Assembly: GCA_007996965.1 (NCBI GenBank)
Contig: BIMP01000002.1
Location: 1 to 44,742 of the forward strand
Origin: a cyanobiont of Ornithocercus magnificus
GTDB lineage: Bacteria; Cyanobacteriota; Cyanobacteriia; PCC-6307; Cyanobiaceae
Direction: 5' to 3'
DNA: 44,742 bases
The notes beneath the pieces are model-generated. The model ran no database searches and had not been told where the DNA came from. It was given only the letters and a program-made list of their open reading frames with translations. A program made the translations under genes and the position numbers. Below are positions 1-8,219 of this stretch, in pieces; the stretch's first letter is position 1; every line of letters begins with the position of its first letter.

Positions 1-509
1 AGATATGTCATCAACAGATGCATAGTTGCCCCATAACCTAACTCTGTCTTTAGAATGGAAACAACCTGACTAAGTCGTCTAAGATTAATTGATTGAGGTT
101 GTTGCCCCTGCCCTTGTATTCTAAGTTTCTCAACCGGAATAATCATATTTCTCTGCAGAATATCAGCCCCTGCCTCTGATATCTTAGAATCTCTGGACAT
201 CGAAACCGGTTTAGGGGGCAGTGACGAATTCATTGTCCTAATCAAAAGGTCTGCAGCGCGAGCTTTAACAACGGCAGAGCGATTTCTGGCTTTCAAGATC
301 AGCCACCGCACCACTACGGCACAGGGAATTAGAAAGGCTTCTGTTGACGACCCGTCTGGGCGAGGTATCAATACCGGAATCTGAGGACTCCCCAAATCTC
401 GCTCAAGGGCGTCAGATCCCTTGCCCTGCAAGGGCTTAGCACCGCTACGCAACCAGCGTTTGAGGGTCAGAGTGTTGCTGTTCCCACAGGTGGCATAGAC
501 GATATTGTC
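1..509 (-). pseudogene. Unknown phage-like protein, partial at the window edge
   Basis: On the minus strand a frame stays open from a TGA at 510-512 down to base 1, so its 3' end lies outside the window. There is no ATG near the upstream end, so the 5' part is probably lost. Readable segments include KRWLRSGAKPLQGKGSDALE, then PVLIPRPDGSSTEAF and VVVRWLILKARNRSAVVKAR, a pattern of mixed short strands and Arg/Lys/Ala-rich helices. It faintly resembles proteins near phage integrases in cyanobacteria, but I cannot name a family. A second, more broken copy lies at 10271-10543, which shows the frame was once under selection: differences between the copies mostly keep the protein. Confidence 0.4.
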
Positions 510-950
510 TCATGCTCAAGTAGCTGGTATAGCCGAGCTTGTAAGCGCAGAGTTCTGGCAGCGAAGGTATGGTATATTTGTCAGCAATGGGCAAGGAGTT
601 GGTAGACTCTGGTCCATACAGTGAGTGTGAAGGGATAAAGCGGATAGCAAAGAGTAGGACTCGCAGAGAGCGAACTCCTCTCCTCCATAGTGGGCCCCTT
701 GAGGGGACTTGATCAAGCTGTGAGGTTATAACAAGGATTAGCAGAAAAATACTCGCTCTCTAGTGTAAGACAACAGCAGGGCCAAGCTCATTTAGCTGTG
801 GTCGCCTGCCCTGAGTACTAATCTGCTCTGCGAACCGGGCCAGAGGGTCACTGTCGGCAGCTAGCTCCAAGTGGATGCGCTTGGCTGCCGGATCTAGACC
901 GCGAATTGCTGGGTCACAAGGTTGCTGCTGCCGATGCACTACTAGACACC
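153..950. repeat. 0.8 kb dispersed repeat, copy 1
   Basis: This stretch matches 10185-10995 in the same orientation over its whole length, with scattered substitutions and a few indels. It contains the end of one minus-strand frame (760-945) and most of another (1-509). The shared part ends around the sequence GCTGCTGCCGATGCACT in both copies. A third, short match covers only the distal 100 bases (25716-25815). I see no terminal inverted repeats or target duplications, so it is not a simple insertion sequence. Confidence 0.75.
760..945 (-). pseudogene. C-terminal fragment of an unknown conserved protein
   Basis: A minus-strand frame ends at TAG 760-762 and reads through DPAIRGLDPAAKRIHLELAA, then DSDPLARFAEQ and LNELGPAVVL. 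The same protein segment is recognisable at 10797-10990 (AKRVHLELAANSDPLAQFAEQ, with an almost identical ending) and, more weakly, at 25716-25815. Differences between copies are largely conservative, so this was a real protein end. No start codon is visible, because the match breaks off upstream. It lies just upstream of the second minus-strand frame of the repeat, so the two may have formed an operon. Family not recognised. Confidence 0.35.
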
Positions 951-1022
951 AAAACCAAGTAGACGAAACCGAGAACCCTTGCTATCATTAGGTTCTCAAG
1001 CAAAGACCCTCCCCAGAAACCC

Positions 1023-1092
1023 AGTTCAAAGTCAGTTCAAGACCCTCCAACGACGGAGCAAGTCCCGAGCACTGGGTTCAAGGGGAGTTCAA
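1023..1092 (+). promoter_or_regulatory. Two pairs of GTTCAA repeats before the integrase
   Basis: GTTCAA occurs at 1024, 1035, 1076 and 1087. Each pair has an 11-base period, about one helical turn, and the pairs start 52 bases apart. The last copy overlaps the Shine-Dalgarno region of the integrase. Such paired short direct repeats beside an integrase gene fit arm-type binding sites or an autoregulatory operator. That role is inferred, not shown. Confidence 0.4.
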
Positions 1093-1095
1093 AAG

Positions 1096-2564
1096 ATGCC
1101 ACCCTCCACTGAGCAGCAGAAACACCTAGAAGCACTCAGCACCCTGCTAGAAGCACAGGGTCTGGGTGCTGCCGATTTACTACAGGCAATAAGTGCTCTT
1201 GCTGCCATTAAGCAACAAGAACAAGTCCACAAGGATAAAGAACCAGAAAACAAGACATTTCAAGACAAGATACTCATATATCCTGGCAGTGAAGATGCTT
1301 TTATCTTTAGGTATGGAACAACCCAGAGCAAGAACTACTACCTTAGAATTTACTGTAAGGAAACAAAACAGATTTACAAGAAGAGTTTAAGAACGGCAAA
1401 TAAAGAAGAGGCAGTAGTCAAAGCAAGAAGTATCTATGCCGAAACCTATGGCAAACTATCCAGAGGAGAAAAGACCAAATCACTCACAACCAGAACACTC
1501 ATAGAGAACTTGAGCAAGAGTTCAAGAGAATATCTCCCCTGCCAAAAGCAGGCATTACAAAAGAAACATACGAAACGAAAAAGCAGTATCTAAGTGTATG
1601 GGAGAGGTTTATACGTGAAGAACTAAAGATGGCAGACAGCAAACTTGAAAACATCCCTCCCGAAAGAACAAGAGATTTTCAGTATTGGTTAAATAGGCAA
1701 GACAAGTTATTCTATACGAGCAAGAAGGGTTTCAGTGCTGAGTATATAAATTCTATCATCAGTGAAGTAAACAGGATGTATAGGCAAGTTGCCATACGTG
1801 ACAAATACCTTTCACTTGCCTTGATTCCTCAAATTGACAAGGCAAAAGCACAACCCAATACAGACCCTAAACGACATATTCTAGAAGTTCCCGAGTGGGA
1901 GACACTAGCAACCTACCTCAGAACGAACAGATACCTGAAACCAGAAGGTTCATCCAAGTTAGAGCAAGCAAAAAGAGCAATTTTTAGAGAATATATGGGC
2001 ATTGCCTATTCAACAGGAATGAGACCGAAGGAATTACTTGGACTTACCTGGAATGATGTAAGAGTAAACATATCAGACAGTAAGGAAAATCAGAAGATTT
2101 TCAGATTACTTGAGGTCAGAGCAAGCAACTCAAAAACTGGAAAGAAGAGAGTTGTTAATGCTCCAGTTGCCCGAAGACTTCAAAGACTTAGCAAAGTATA
2201 CAAAGATATTGGAATGACAACAGACCCAAGAGATTATATTTTTAGAAATCCAACCTGGGAGAGGCAGGAGAAGGATATTCCCTATGGACAACCAGCATTT
2301 TCCAAAAGACTTGAAAAAGCATTGGTGGAAGCAGGAATACAGGAAGAACTTGACAAGACAGGCAGGAAAATCACCCTTTACTCAAGCAGGCATTTCTACA
2401 CGACCTTAAGACTTCAGAATGGACTGAATATCTACCTGCTTGCCAGACAACTTGGGACCAGCACTACCTACATAGACCAAACATACTCCCACATCCAAAT
2501 AGAACAGAATACCGACAAGATTTCACAAGGAATGTTTCTAATAAAGAAATTAGAGCAAATTTGA
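1096..2564 (+). pseudogene. Tyrosine recombinase (phage-type integrase), one frameshift
   Basis: This is a tyrosine site-specific recombinase. The likely start is ATG 1096 (MPPSTEQQ), 8 bases after AGGGGAG; the frame can also be read from TTG 979. The N-terminal SAM-like part runs to about 1500. The reading then continues in a different frame (RELEQEFKRISPLPKAGITK, then the core-binding domain from about 1560 to 1900), so a single frameshift near 1490-1505 splits the gene. The catalytic domain is complete: Arg in STGMRPKELLGLTW, Lys in SKTGKK, the YSSRH box (Tyr where His is commonest) and the nucleophile in DQTYSH. Codon use is A-rich and unlike the flanks but like the next gene, which suggests they arrived together. 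A sequencing error could also explain the frameshift. Confidence 0.85.
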
Positions 2565-2630
2565 CCGTGAAGAGGGGCAACCCTTTACCCTGGGACTGAT
2601 TTGAGCAATGCTATTAAGGGTTGACGGGCA

Positions 2631-4253
2631 TTGACTAACAAACTCTTCTTTGGGGATTGCCTAGATGTGATGAGGACACTCCCCGAGGAGTGCTGTGACC
2701 TCATCTACCTAGACCCCCCCTTCAACTCCAATGCTACCTACAACCTTCTGTTTGCCTCCCCGACTGGGGAGCAGGCAAGGGCACAGATAGAGGCATTTGA
2801 CGACACCTGGCACTGGGGTGAGCAGTCAGCAAGGGAGTTTCACGAAATTCAAAAGACTGCTCCAACAGACGTTTCCGATATGTTGGTGGCATTGATTGAC
2901 TTTCTTGGGAAGAGTGATGTAACAGCATATCTCACAATGATGACCAGCAGACTGCTGGAAATCAAAAGACTAATGAAAGAAACTGCCAGCATTTATCTTC
3001 ATTGTGACTCGTCAGCATCACATTACCTGAAGGTCATTCTTGATGGCATATTTAGGGCAGACAACTTCAGGAATGAGATTATCTGGAAAAGAACAACGGC
3101 AAAGTCTTTAATGACCAAGAGAATGCCGAGCAATCACGACATCATCTTTTATTATACAAAAGGACCAGATTACACATTCAATCAAGATGCCCTATATCTT
3201 CCATACGACGAAGAGAACTTACCAGAAAAGACAAAGGCAAAATACAAATACAAAGACAACAACGGCAGGAGATACCGTTTAGACAATCTTATCAACCCTA
3301 ATAGCAACCGACCAAACCTCACATACGAGTTTATGGGCATTACCAGAGTATGGAGATGGACACGGGAACGAATGGAAGAAGGTTATAAGCAGGGGATTGT
3401 TATTCAGACGAAAGCAGGAACCGTCCCCCAAATGAAGAGATATCTTGACGGACAAAAAGGCATTCCCATTGATGACGTATGGACAGATATTAATCCACTA
3501 AACTCTCAGGCACAAGAGAGACTTGGTTATCCAACTCAAAAACCATTGGCATTATTAGATAGAATTATACTAACTTCTACCAATGAGGGAGATGTTGTAT
3601 TAGACCCATTCTGTGGTTGTGGGACTGCTGTTCACTCAGCACAGAAAAATAAAAGAGACTGGATGGGAATAGATATCACTCATCTTGCCATCTCCGTTAT
3701 TGAACGAAGATTGAGGGATGCTTTTCCTGAGTGTAAGTTTGATACCTTAGGAACACCAAGAGATTTTGAGAGTGCTACTAATCTTGCTGAGAGGGACAAA
3801 TACCAGTTCCAGTGGTGGGCACTTTCATTGATTGGTGCTCAACCATACAAAGATAAGAAAAAGGGTGCTGACGGTGGGATTGACGGACAAATATATTTTG
3901 ATGATGGAAGTCCGAGAAAGATACTTGTTTCCGTGAAAGGGGGAATGAATGTATCTGTATCAATGATTAGGGATTTGATTGGAACAGTTAAGAACAACAA
4001 GGCAGAAATTGGCATCTTTCTAACTCTTGCCAAACCGACCAAACCAATGGTCAACGAAGCAATCAATGCTGGTTTTTACGATAGTGAGCACTTTCCGAAT
4101 AAAGAGTTTCGCCGTATTCAGATACTTACCATAGAAGGTCTAATGAATGGAACTGAACGAGCAGTATACCCAGACCTAGCTCAGGGGGCATATAATTTCA
4201 AGAAAGCACAGAAAGAAACTGATGCTCCAATTCAGCAGTCATTGGGCATCTAG
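2631..4253 (+). CDS. Beta-class DNA methyltransferase fused to an Mrr-like nuclease domain
   Basis: The protein has 540 residues and starts at TTG 2631, directly after an in-frame TGA. Residues 1-390 are a DNA amino-methyltransferase: the catalytic motif DPPF is at 28-31, and the SAM-binding motif DPFCGCGT follows at about 324-331, the order that defines the beta class. Residues about 395-520 match the restriction-endonuclease-like tail seen on some of these enzymes, with GADGGIDG (acidic residues) and LVSVKGG (lysine), consistent with a PD-(D/E)XK fold. It may therefore methylate and cleave, or the tail may only bind DNA. No separate specificity or nuclease gene is adjacent. It lies 66 bases after the integrase and shares its A-rich codon use, so it is probably cargo of that element. 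The gene appears intact. Confidence 0.85.
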   Translation: MTNKLFFGDCLDVMRTLPEECCDLIYLDPPFNSNATYNLLFASPTGEQARAQIEAFDDTWHWGEQSAREFHEIQKTAPTDVSDMLVALIDFLGKSDVTAYLTMMTSRLLEIKRLMKETASIYLHCDSSASHYLKVILDGIFRADNFRNEIIWKRTTAKSLMTKRMPSNHDIIFYYTKGPDYTFNQDALYLPYDEENLPEKTKAKYKYKDNNGRRYRLDNLINPNSNRPNLTYEFMGITRVWRWTRERMEEGYKQGIVIQTKAGTVPQMKRYLDGQKGIPIDDVWTDINPLNSQAQERLGYPTQKPLALLDRIILTSTNEGDVVLDPFCGCGTAVHSAQKNKRDWMGIDITHLAISVIERRLRDAFPECKFDTLGTPRDFESATNLAERDKYQFQWWALSLIGAQPYKDKKKGADGGIDGQIYFDDGSPRKILVSVKGGMNVSVSMIRDLIGTVKNNKAEIGIFLTLAKPTKPMVNEAINAGFYDSEHFPNKEFRRIQILTIEGLMNGTERAVYPDLAQGAYNFKKAQKETDAPIQQSLGI

Positions 4254-4359
4254 GGAAGATAGGGGTTGATATTTACCAGAGACTGTGACAGAGTGTATAT
4301 AACTTTTAGGGCGTTTAGGGAACTCCTAAATGGCAATAAAAGGTAGTTTGGTTTGCTAT

Positions 4360-4626
4360 CTAAGACTGCTCTCTTAGAGGAAAGCAATATTCAAGCAAAA
4401 GTCCTATAAATAAATATAGGTTGTATATACAAACCACATTCAAAAATCTTGGGAAGCGGTCGCGCTCGATCGGTAGCGTCGGATCGGGGCGGTCGTAGGG
4501 GTAATTACCAGCCGACCAGCGAGCGCAGATTTCGCGATTGTCGGGTCGGGTTACGAAATAGAGAGTTGATGCAAGGGCAACAAAGACTGTAACAGCAACG
4601 CTGGATCGCCAGGATAGCGCCTTCAT
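4360..4626 (-). CDS. Small membrane or secreted protein, divergent to the winged-helix gene
   Basis: From ATG at 4626 the protein begins MKALSWRSS, then has a hydrophobic stretch (VAVTVFVALASTLYFV), then RPDNREICARWSAGN. That layout of an N-terminal membrane anchor or signal followed by a short Cys/Trp motif resembles small conserved proteins of marine cyanobacteria. A decayed relative at 44283-44420 keeps PDNREICARWAAG, which argues that the first 45 codons are real. The remaining 40 or so codons have no support and may be read-through. It is transcribed away from the winged-helix gene and shares the structured leader region. Confidence 0.4.
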   Translation of the reverse strand: MKALSWRSSVAVTVFVALASTLYFVTRPDNREICARWSAGNYPYDRPDPTLPIERDRFPRFLNVVCIYNLYLFIGLLLEYCFPLREQS

Positions 4627-4923
4627 AGAAGTCGGTATGTCTGGATATGGACACATTTTGACCGATGCTAGGGTCGATGTGCTAATTGTGTTAGTCTAAA
4701 AACCGCTTGTGATCTGTATACCCTGACGGCAAGGCGATGTGAACTCTAATCGGTCGCATTTCTTGTTTAAATCTCTGGATAGACGGACATCTACCCAGAG
4801 ATCAGAAAGGGTTCTTCACAGGTCCCTAGTCTAGGGACAAGCTTACACCCCCTCTCAGCTTCTATCAGCCTTGTAAGCTTAACACATTTCAAGCGGACCG
4901 TCAACCCATCGGTCAATCGGTCC
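4627..4923 (+). promoter_or_regulatory. Structured leader of the winged-helix module, copy 1
   Basis: This region is shared with 16873-17162 and 44405-44708. It contains an 11 bp hairpin, CTCTGGATAGA / TCTACCCAGAG, at 4773-4800 with one A-C mismatch; the stem is identical in all three copies. Further down is GTCCCTA-GTC-TAGGGAC (around 4822-4838). Finally GGACCG (4895-4900) can pair with CGGTCC (4918-4923), which abuts the ATG of the next gene. No clear Shine-Dalgarno is seen, so the last stem could control translation. Roles as operator or RNA switch are inferred. Copy 1 has an extra tandem ATCGGTC before the start. Confidence 0.5.
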
Positions 4924-5823
4924 ATGATCCGCATCCAAAAACCCCTCGCTGGCATCTGCTTCAATCTCATCAAGAGCTGGGTAGAGGTCGCCCGCCGCGG
5001 CAAAGGCGGCGATATTGACGCCGACGGCACACCTTGGACCAGGCTGACAGCCCGCGAGCTGCGCGATCAAGTCCTGAGCGGCTTCTCCACCGAAGTCAGT
5101 ACAAGGACGGTCTACAGAGCTCTGGACTACCTGGTGGAATTAAAGTTGGTCCGACGCGAGAAGCGGAAGCAGCGCCGTCGCTGGAGCAATCAAGACTACT
5201 GGTACACCATTCCTACAGAGGAACAGACAGCCGCGGTCTCTAGTGGTTCAGAGACCAGCAAAACCCAGTCTGGGAGCCAATTGACACATGTGGCGAATAC
5301 AAGTGCACAAGTTGGACACATACAAGCGCCACTGATGGCGAATACTCTAAATACTCTTTCTAAAGAGTCAGATCTAATAAAACCGCCGCCAGAAGGTATG
5401 CCGCCACCGGCGACGGATCTGGGGGAAAAGGAGTTGGCTTTAGAACCAGCTGATCTGCAGACGGTGCTTAGCTCCATTCCGGCTCCCAAGACCGCTGCTC
5501 AGCTAGTGGAAGAGCGAGAAAAAGAAGAGAGACAAAGGAAATTAGAAAAGCAAAGGACAAAGCAGCAGGCACAGGCCAACGACGCCAGAAAGGCTGCTGC
5601 AGCTGCGCGAAATATCAATAACCAAAACTGGATTGCCGCTGAACTGGGCAAGATTCGGCAGAAGATGACCCAGAACCAGGCCAAAGGGTTTAAACCAACA
5701 GCCCCGATCACCTCGCGAAAGCGGGTCTTAGAGCTACCTGAGAGGCCTGTAGGCAGGGATAAGCAGGGTCGAACCGTGAAGGAGGTCTGGGTCTCAGGCT
5801 TTAAGCATCTAGTGGTGGATTAA
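4924..5823 (+). CDS. Winged-helix DNA-binding protein of the repeated module, copy 1
   Basis: The protein has 299 residues. Residues 1-100 look like a winged helix: the segments LTARELRDQVLSGFSTEVS and RTVYRALDYLVELKLVRREK fit the recognition helix and wing, and KRKQRRRWSNQDYW is strongly basic. Residues 100-185 are a Ser/Thr/Pro-rich linker. Residues 195-240 are a charged coiled coil (EEREKEERQRKLEKQR), followed by a conserved basic C-terminus with VGRDKQGRTVKEVWV. It could be a phage-type regulator or replication protein; I do not recognise a named family. A near-identical gene lies at 17163-18062 and the start of a third at 44709. In copies 1 and 2 it is followed by a terL remnant. The gene is intact, unlike its downstream neighbour. 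Confidence 0.7.
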   Translation: MIRIQKPLAGICFNLIKSWVEVARRGKGGDIDADGTPWTRLTARELRDQVLSGFSTEVSTRTVYRALDYLVELKLVRREKRKQRRRWSNQDYWYTIPTEEQTAAVSSGSETSKTQSGSQLTHVANTSAQVGHIQAPLMANTLNTLSKESDLIKPPPEGMPPPATDLGEKELALEPADLQTVLSSIPAPKTAAQLVEEREKEERQRKLEKQRTKQQAQANDARKAAAAARNINNQNWIAAELGKIRQKMTQNQAKGFKPTAPITSRKRVLELPERPVGRDKQGRTVKEVWVSGFKHLVVD

Positions 5824-5904
5824 CGGCCAAGCCTCCTCAGAGGCTTCTAAGAGGACCTGGAAGGGGTCTGCAAACACATAAGCGTAGAACCTAAACGAGC
5901 TAAC

Positions 5905-7043
5905 ATGACTAACGATGTAGAAGCCATAGAAGGGGCTTTACAGGGAGATTTTTAGATTCTTTCTCAGCGCCCTCTGGCAACAGCTTGGCCTGCCCCCACC
6001 GACACCGGCTCAGCTGGCCATCGCCGAGATGCTGCAACACGGTCCCGACCGCCTCATAATCATGACGTTTCGCGGAGTCGGTAAAACTTACATCTCTGCT
6101 GCTTTTGCGCTTTGGAATTACTTTAGAATAGCTAGATACAAGCCAGTCGGACAGCGAAAAATTCCCCTTACGACTGAGTGATTTGATTATCACTGCGGTA
6201 AATTCCACCTCAGCTCCAGAAAACATTATTTGGCTAGCAGATAAGACCAACTTGATCAAAGATCTGCCCCACGCAGGCCTGCCTGGTGACTATTTCTATG
6301 GCCCAGCCCAGATTCAAGGTGAGTGGGGTCCGTATACAGACTCCATCTGCTATGTCGATCCGAGCGGTAGAGGAAGTGATGAGTCGGTAGCTGCCTATGC
6401 TTCACAGCGAAACGGAATTATCTATCTACATGAAGTTCGCGCCCACCTAGATGGCTACTCAGATGCGACGTTGAGATCTTTTCTAAGCGGCTGTGTGAAG
6501 TATAATATCAAGAGGATGCTAGTTGAGACTAACTTTGGCGATGGAACGGTATGTGAACTGATTCGCAAGATTGCCGCTGAAATGTCGATTCGAATAGCAA
6601 TCGATGAAGAGTCTGTTTCCGGGCAAAAGGAGGCACGTATCATAGATACTATCGAGCCGGTGATGAACCAGCACTGATTGGTTGTTAACCGCTCTGTGAT
6701 CGAGTCGGACTACAACTCCAACGAGGAATTGTCCATAGAGAAGCGCATGGCTTACCGGCTCGTACACCAGCTGAGCTATATGAACCGTACACGCAACTGC
6801 CTGCGCCACGATGACCGCTTGGAAGCTGTAGCTGGAGCAGTGCGGTATTTCCAGAACTCGTTCAACCTCTCAGCTGCCCTGGAGATCGAGAAAAGGAAGC
6901 AAGAGGACTGGCAGGATTTCTTGCAATGGGAGCTTGAAGATCCGCAAGCCTCTATCGAAGCGCTGGCACGAGGATTAAATCTGGAGCAACGCAGAGCTGC
7001 TAGGGCACTAAGGGAAAGCTACGACTGGATTCATAGACGGTGA
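5905..7043 (+). pseudogene. T7-type large terminase (DNA maturase B), internally deleted
   Basis: The start is ATG 5905 (MTNDVEAIE), broken by TAG after 16 codons. The frame FLSALWQQLGLPPPTPAQLA leads to the Walker A region FRGVGKTYISAAFALW. After about 100 codons the sequence jumps (near 6170-6185, with a frameshift) to the C-terminal nuclease part: DPSGRGSDESVAAY, VETNFGDGTVCELI, IIDTIEPVMNQH. Then comes TGA (6675-6677) and LVVNRSVIESDYNS up to the end at 7043. These blocks line up in order with phage T7 gp19, but the Walker B half of the ATPase, roughly 270 residues in T7, is missing. It cannot be a working packaging motor. It directly follows the intact winged-helix gene. Confidence 0.8.
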
Positions 7044-7059
7044 CGCGGCTAGAGATCCA

Positions 7060-7116
7060 ATTCTCTCTCTCTAGGGACACACTATTAGGAGAAAGGAGCT
7101 GGTACTCCTTCGGTCT
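7060..7116 (+). promoter_or_regulatory. Hairpin and T7-promoter-like core after terL, copy 1
   Basis: CACTATTAGGAGA is followed by GGAGAAAGGAG-CTGGTA-CTCCTTC, a short stem-loop just downstream of the terL stop. It is repeated at 7565-7598, where the core reads CACTATAGGAGA, close to the T7 RNA polymerase core CACTATAGGGAGA. In this copy one extra T breaks the match. The site could be a phage promoter or a transcript end; a chance likeness is also possible. Confidence 0.3.
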
Positions 7117-7172
7117 CGACGTCAGAGCCAGAGGCATGAGCAACCGGGTCTGCAGCAGAAGACGGATTATTC

Positions 7173-7343
7173 ATGCTGCTACTGGTCAGCACATCCCAAG
7201 AGGTGCGTGAGCTAGTCGGTGAGGTGGTGAAACCTATGGGGTATCTCCCCACCTGGCTCACCCTCTGCGCTGCAATGGGTCCTTACTACCTCACGCTTGA
7301 GCAGACCTACAGATGCACCTGCCGTGCCCATTACGCAAGTTAA
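7173..7343 (+). CDS. Possible small ORF between two terL tails
   Basis: ATG 7173 opens a 56-residue frame beginning MLLLVSTSQEVRELVGEVV and continuing with LPTWLTLCAAMGPYYLTLEQ. It sits between the end of the terL pseudogene and a second, partial terL tail. The composition looks protein-like and could include one membrane helix, but there is no recognisable domain and no strong ribosome binding site. It may be a phage gene from the region after the terminase, or chance. Confidence 0.25.
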   Translation: MLLLVSTSQEVRELVGEVVKPMGYLPTWLTLCAAMGPYYLTLEQTYRCTCRAHYAS

Positions 7344-7537
7344 GCAGGCATTCACTGAATATCTCAGCAGCACTGGAGATCGAGAGAAGGAAGCAAGAAG
7401 ACTGGGAGGATCTTTTACGGGAGTAGATCGATGACCCGCAAGCATCTGTGGAAGCGCTGGCACGAGGATTCAACCTGGAGCAGCGTCGTGCTGCTAGGGC
7501 ACTAAGGGAAGGCTAAGACTGGATTCATAGGCGGTAA
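7344..7537 (+). pseudogene. Second, partial copy of the terL 3' end
   Basis: This stretch repeats 6860-7043: the segments for LEIER-KQEDW, QASVEALARGFNLEQRRAA and DWIHRR are readable, but stops occur inside. With the downstream hairpin (7565-7598) it forms a tandem duplication of about 230 bases relative to 6880-7116. It marks unequal recombination or the fusion of two related element ends. Confidence 0.65.
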
Positions 7538-7564
7538 AGCTCGCATCCCATTTCGAGCGCTTCA

Positions 7565-7598
7565 CTATAGGAGAAAGGAGCTTGTACTCCTTCTCTGA
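7565..7598 (+). promoter_or_regulatory. T7-promoter-like core with hairpin, copy 2
   Basis: The sequence CACTATAGGAGA runs straight into the stem GAGAAAGGAG-CTTGTA-CTCCTTCTC. The eight bases CACTATAG equal the T7 promoter from -6 to +1 or so, but the upstream recognition half (TAATACGACT) is matched at only a few positions. The hairpin has a 9-10 bp stem with one bulge and no T-tract. Confidence 0.3.
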
Positions 7599-8219
7599 GA
7601 CAAGGTACCGTAAACCCTATCTTGGCGCGAGAAGACCGTCTGATCCCTCAACGGCTACTGCCTGAGGAGTAGAGAGAGTTTCCACACAGCCACCGACGAT
7701 CGGTTCGGTAGATGACTCCGAGTACTAAGTGCAGGGGTCTAGCACGGCTTGTGTGGATGGCTGCCCTGTCTCAAGAGCCTCTCAGACAGTTAGAGGCTCT
7801 GTCTCCCACTCCAGTGGAAAGATGCTAGGCATCGACACTGATGGGGGTAAGGGGGCCAGGCCGGTCAAACCTCTATCTCCTAGAGATAAAAGAAGATTAA
7901 AAAGTAGAAAGATATATCTAAATACCTAGAACGAAAGTCCTCAAAAGAAAAGAATAATAATTATATCAGATGACGGATCTGCTGACTGTGAATTACTTTT
8001 AATCTAATCAAGCAACTTCCATGTCTATGCATTTAGACATGCCCCCAGTTCTCCCCTTTGCTTCTGTCGACAAAAGTCACTACCGCAAAACAGAGGCTAG
8101 AAGACGACCCATGCAGAGTCTGTTGAGAGCAAATGGTGTGAGAGCAAAGATGTATCCCCACAAATGGGATGGATCTGCAGGGAATTAAGCCAAAATTAAG
8201 TTCCTAGTCTCTAGATGCA
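7599..8219. other. No clear gene
   Basis: A GTG-started frame of 66 codons at 7729-7929 ends in a basic segment (PRDKRRLKSRKIYLNT), but there is no second copy or motif to support it. The region 7950-8210 is AT-richer and has no frame worth noting. It is probably decayed element DNA. Confidence 0.4.

Noticed and set aside
516-716. Minus-strand frame with GGEEFALCESYSLLSALSLH, repeated at 10479-10772
   Set aside because: It is conserved only because it lies in the 0.8 kb repeat. Differences between copies do not favour the protein, and it overlaps the gap between two better frames.
1023-1045. tRNA-like attachment site from the GTTCAA motifs
   Set aside because: GTTCAA recalls a T-loop, but no acceptor or anticodon stem can be drawn around it.
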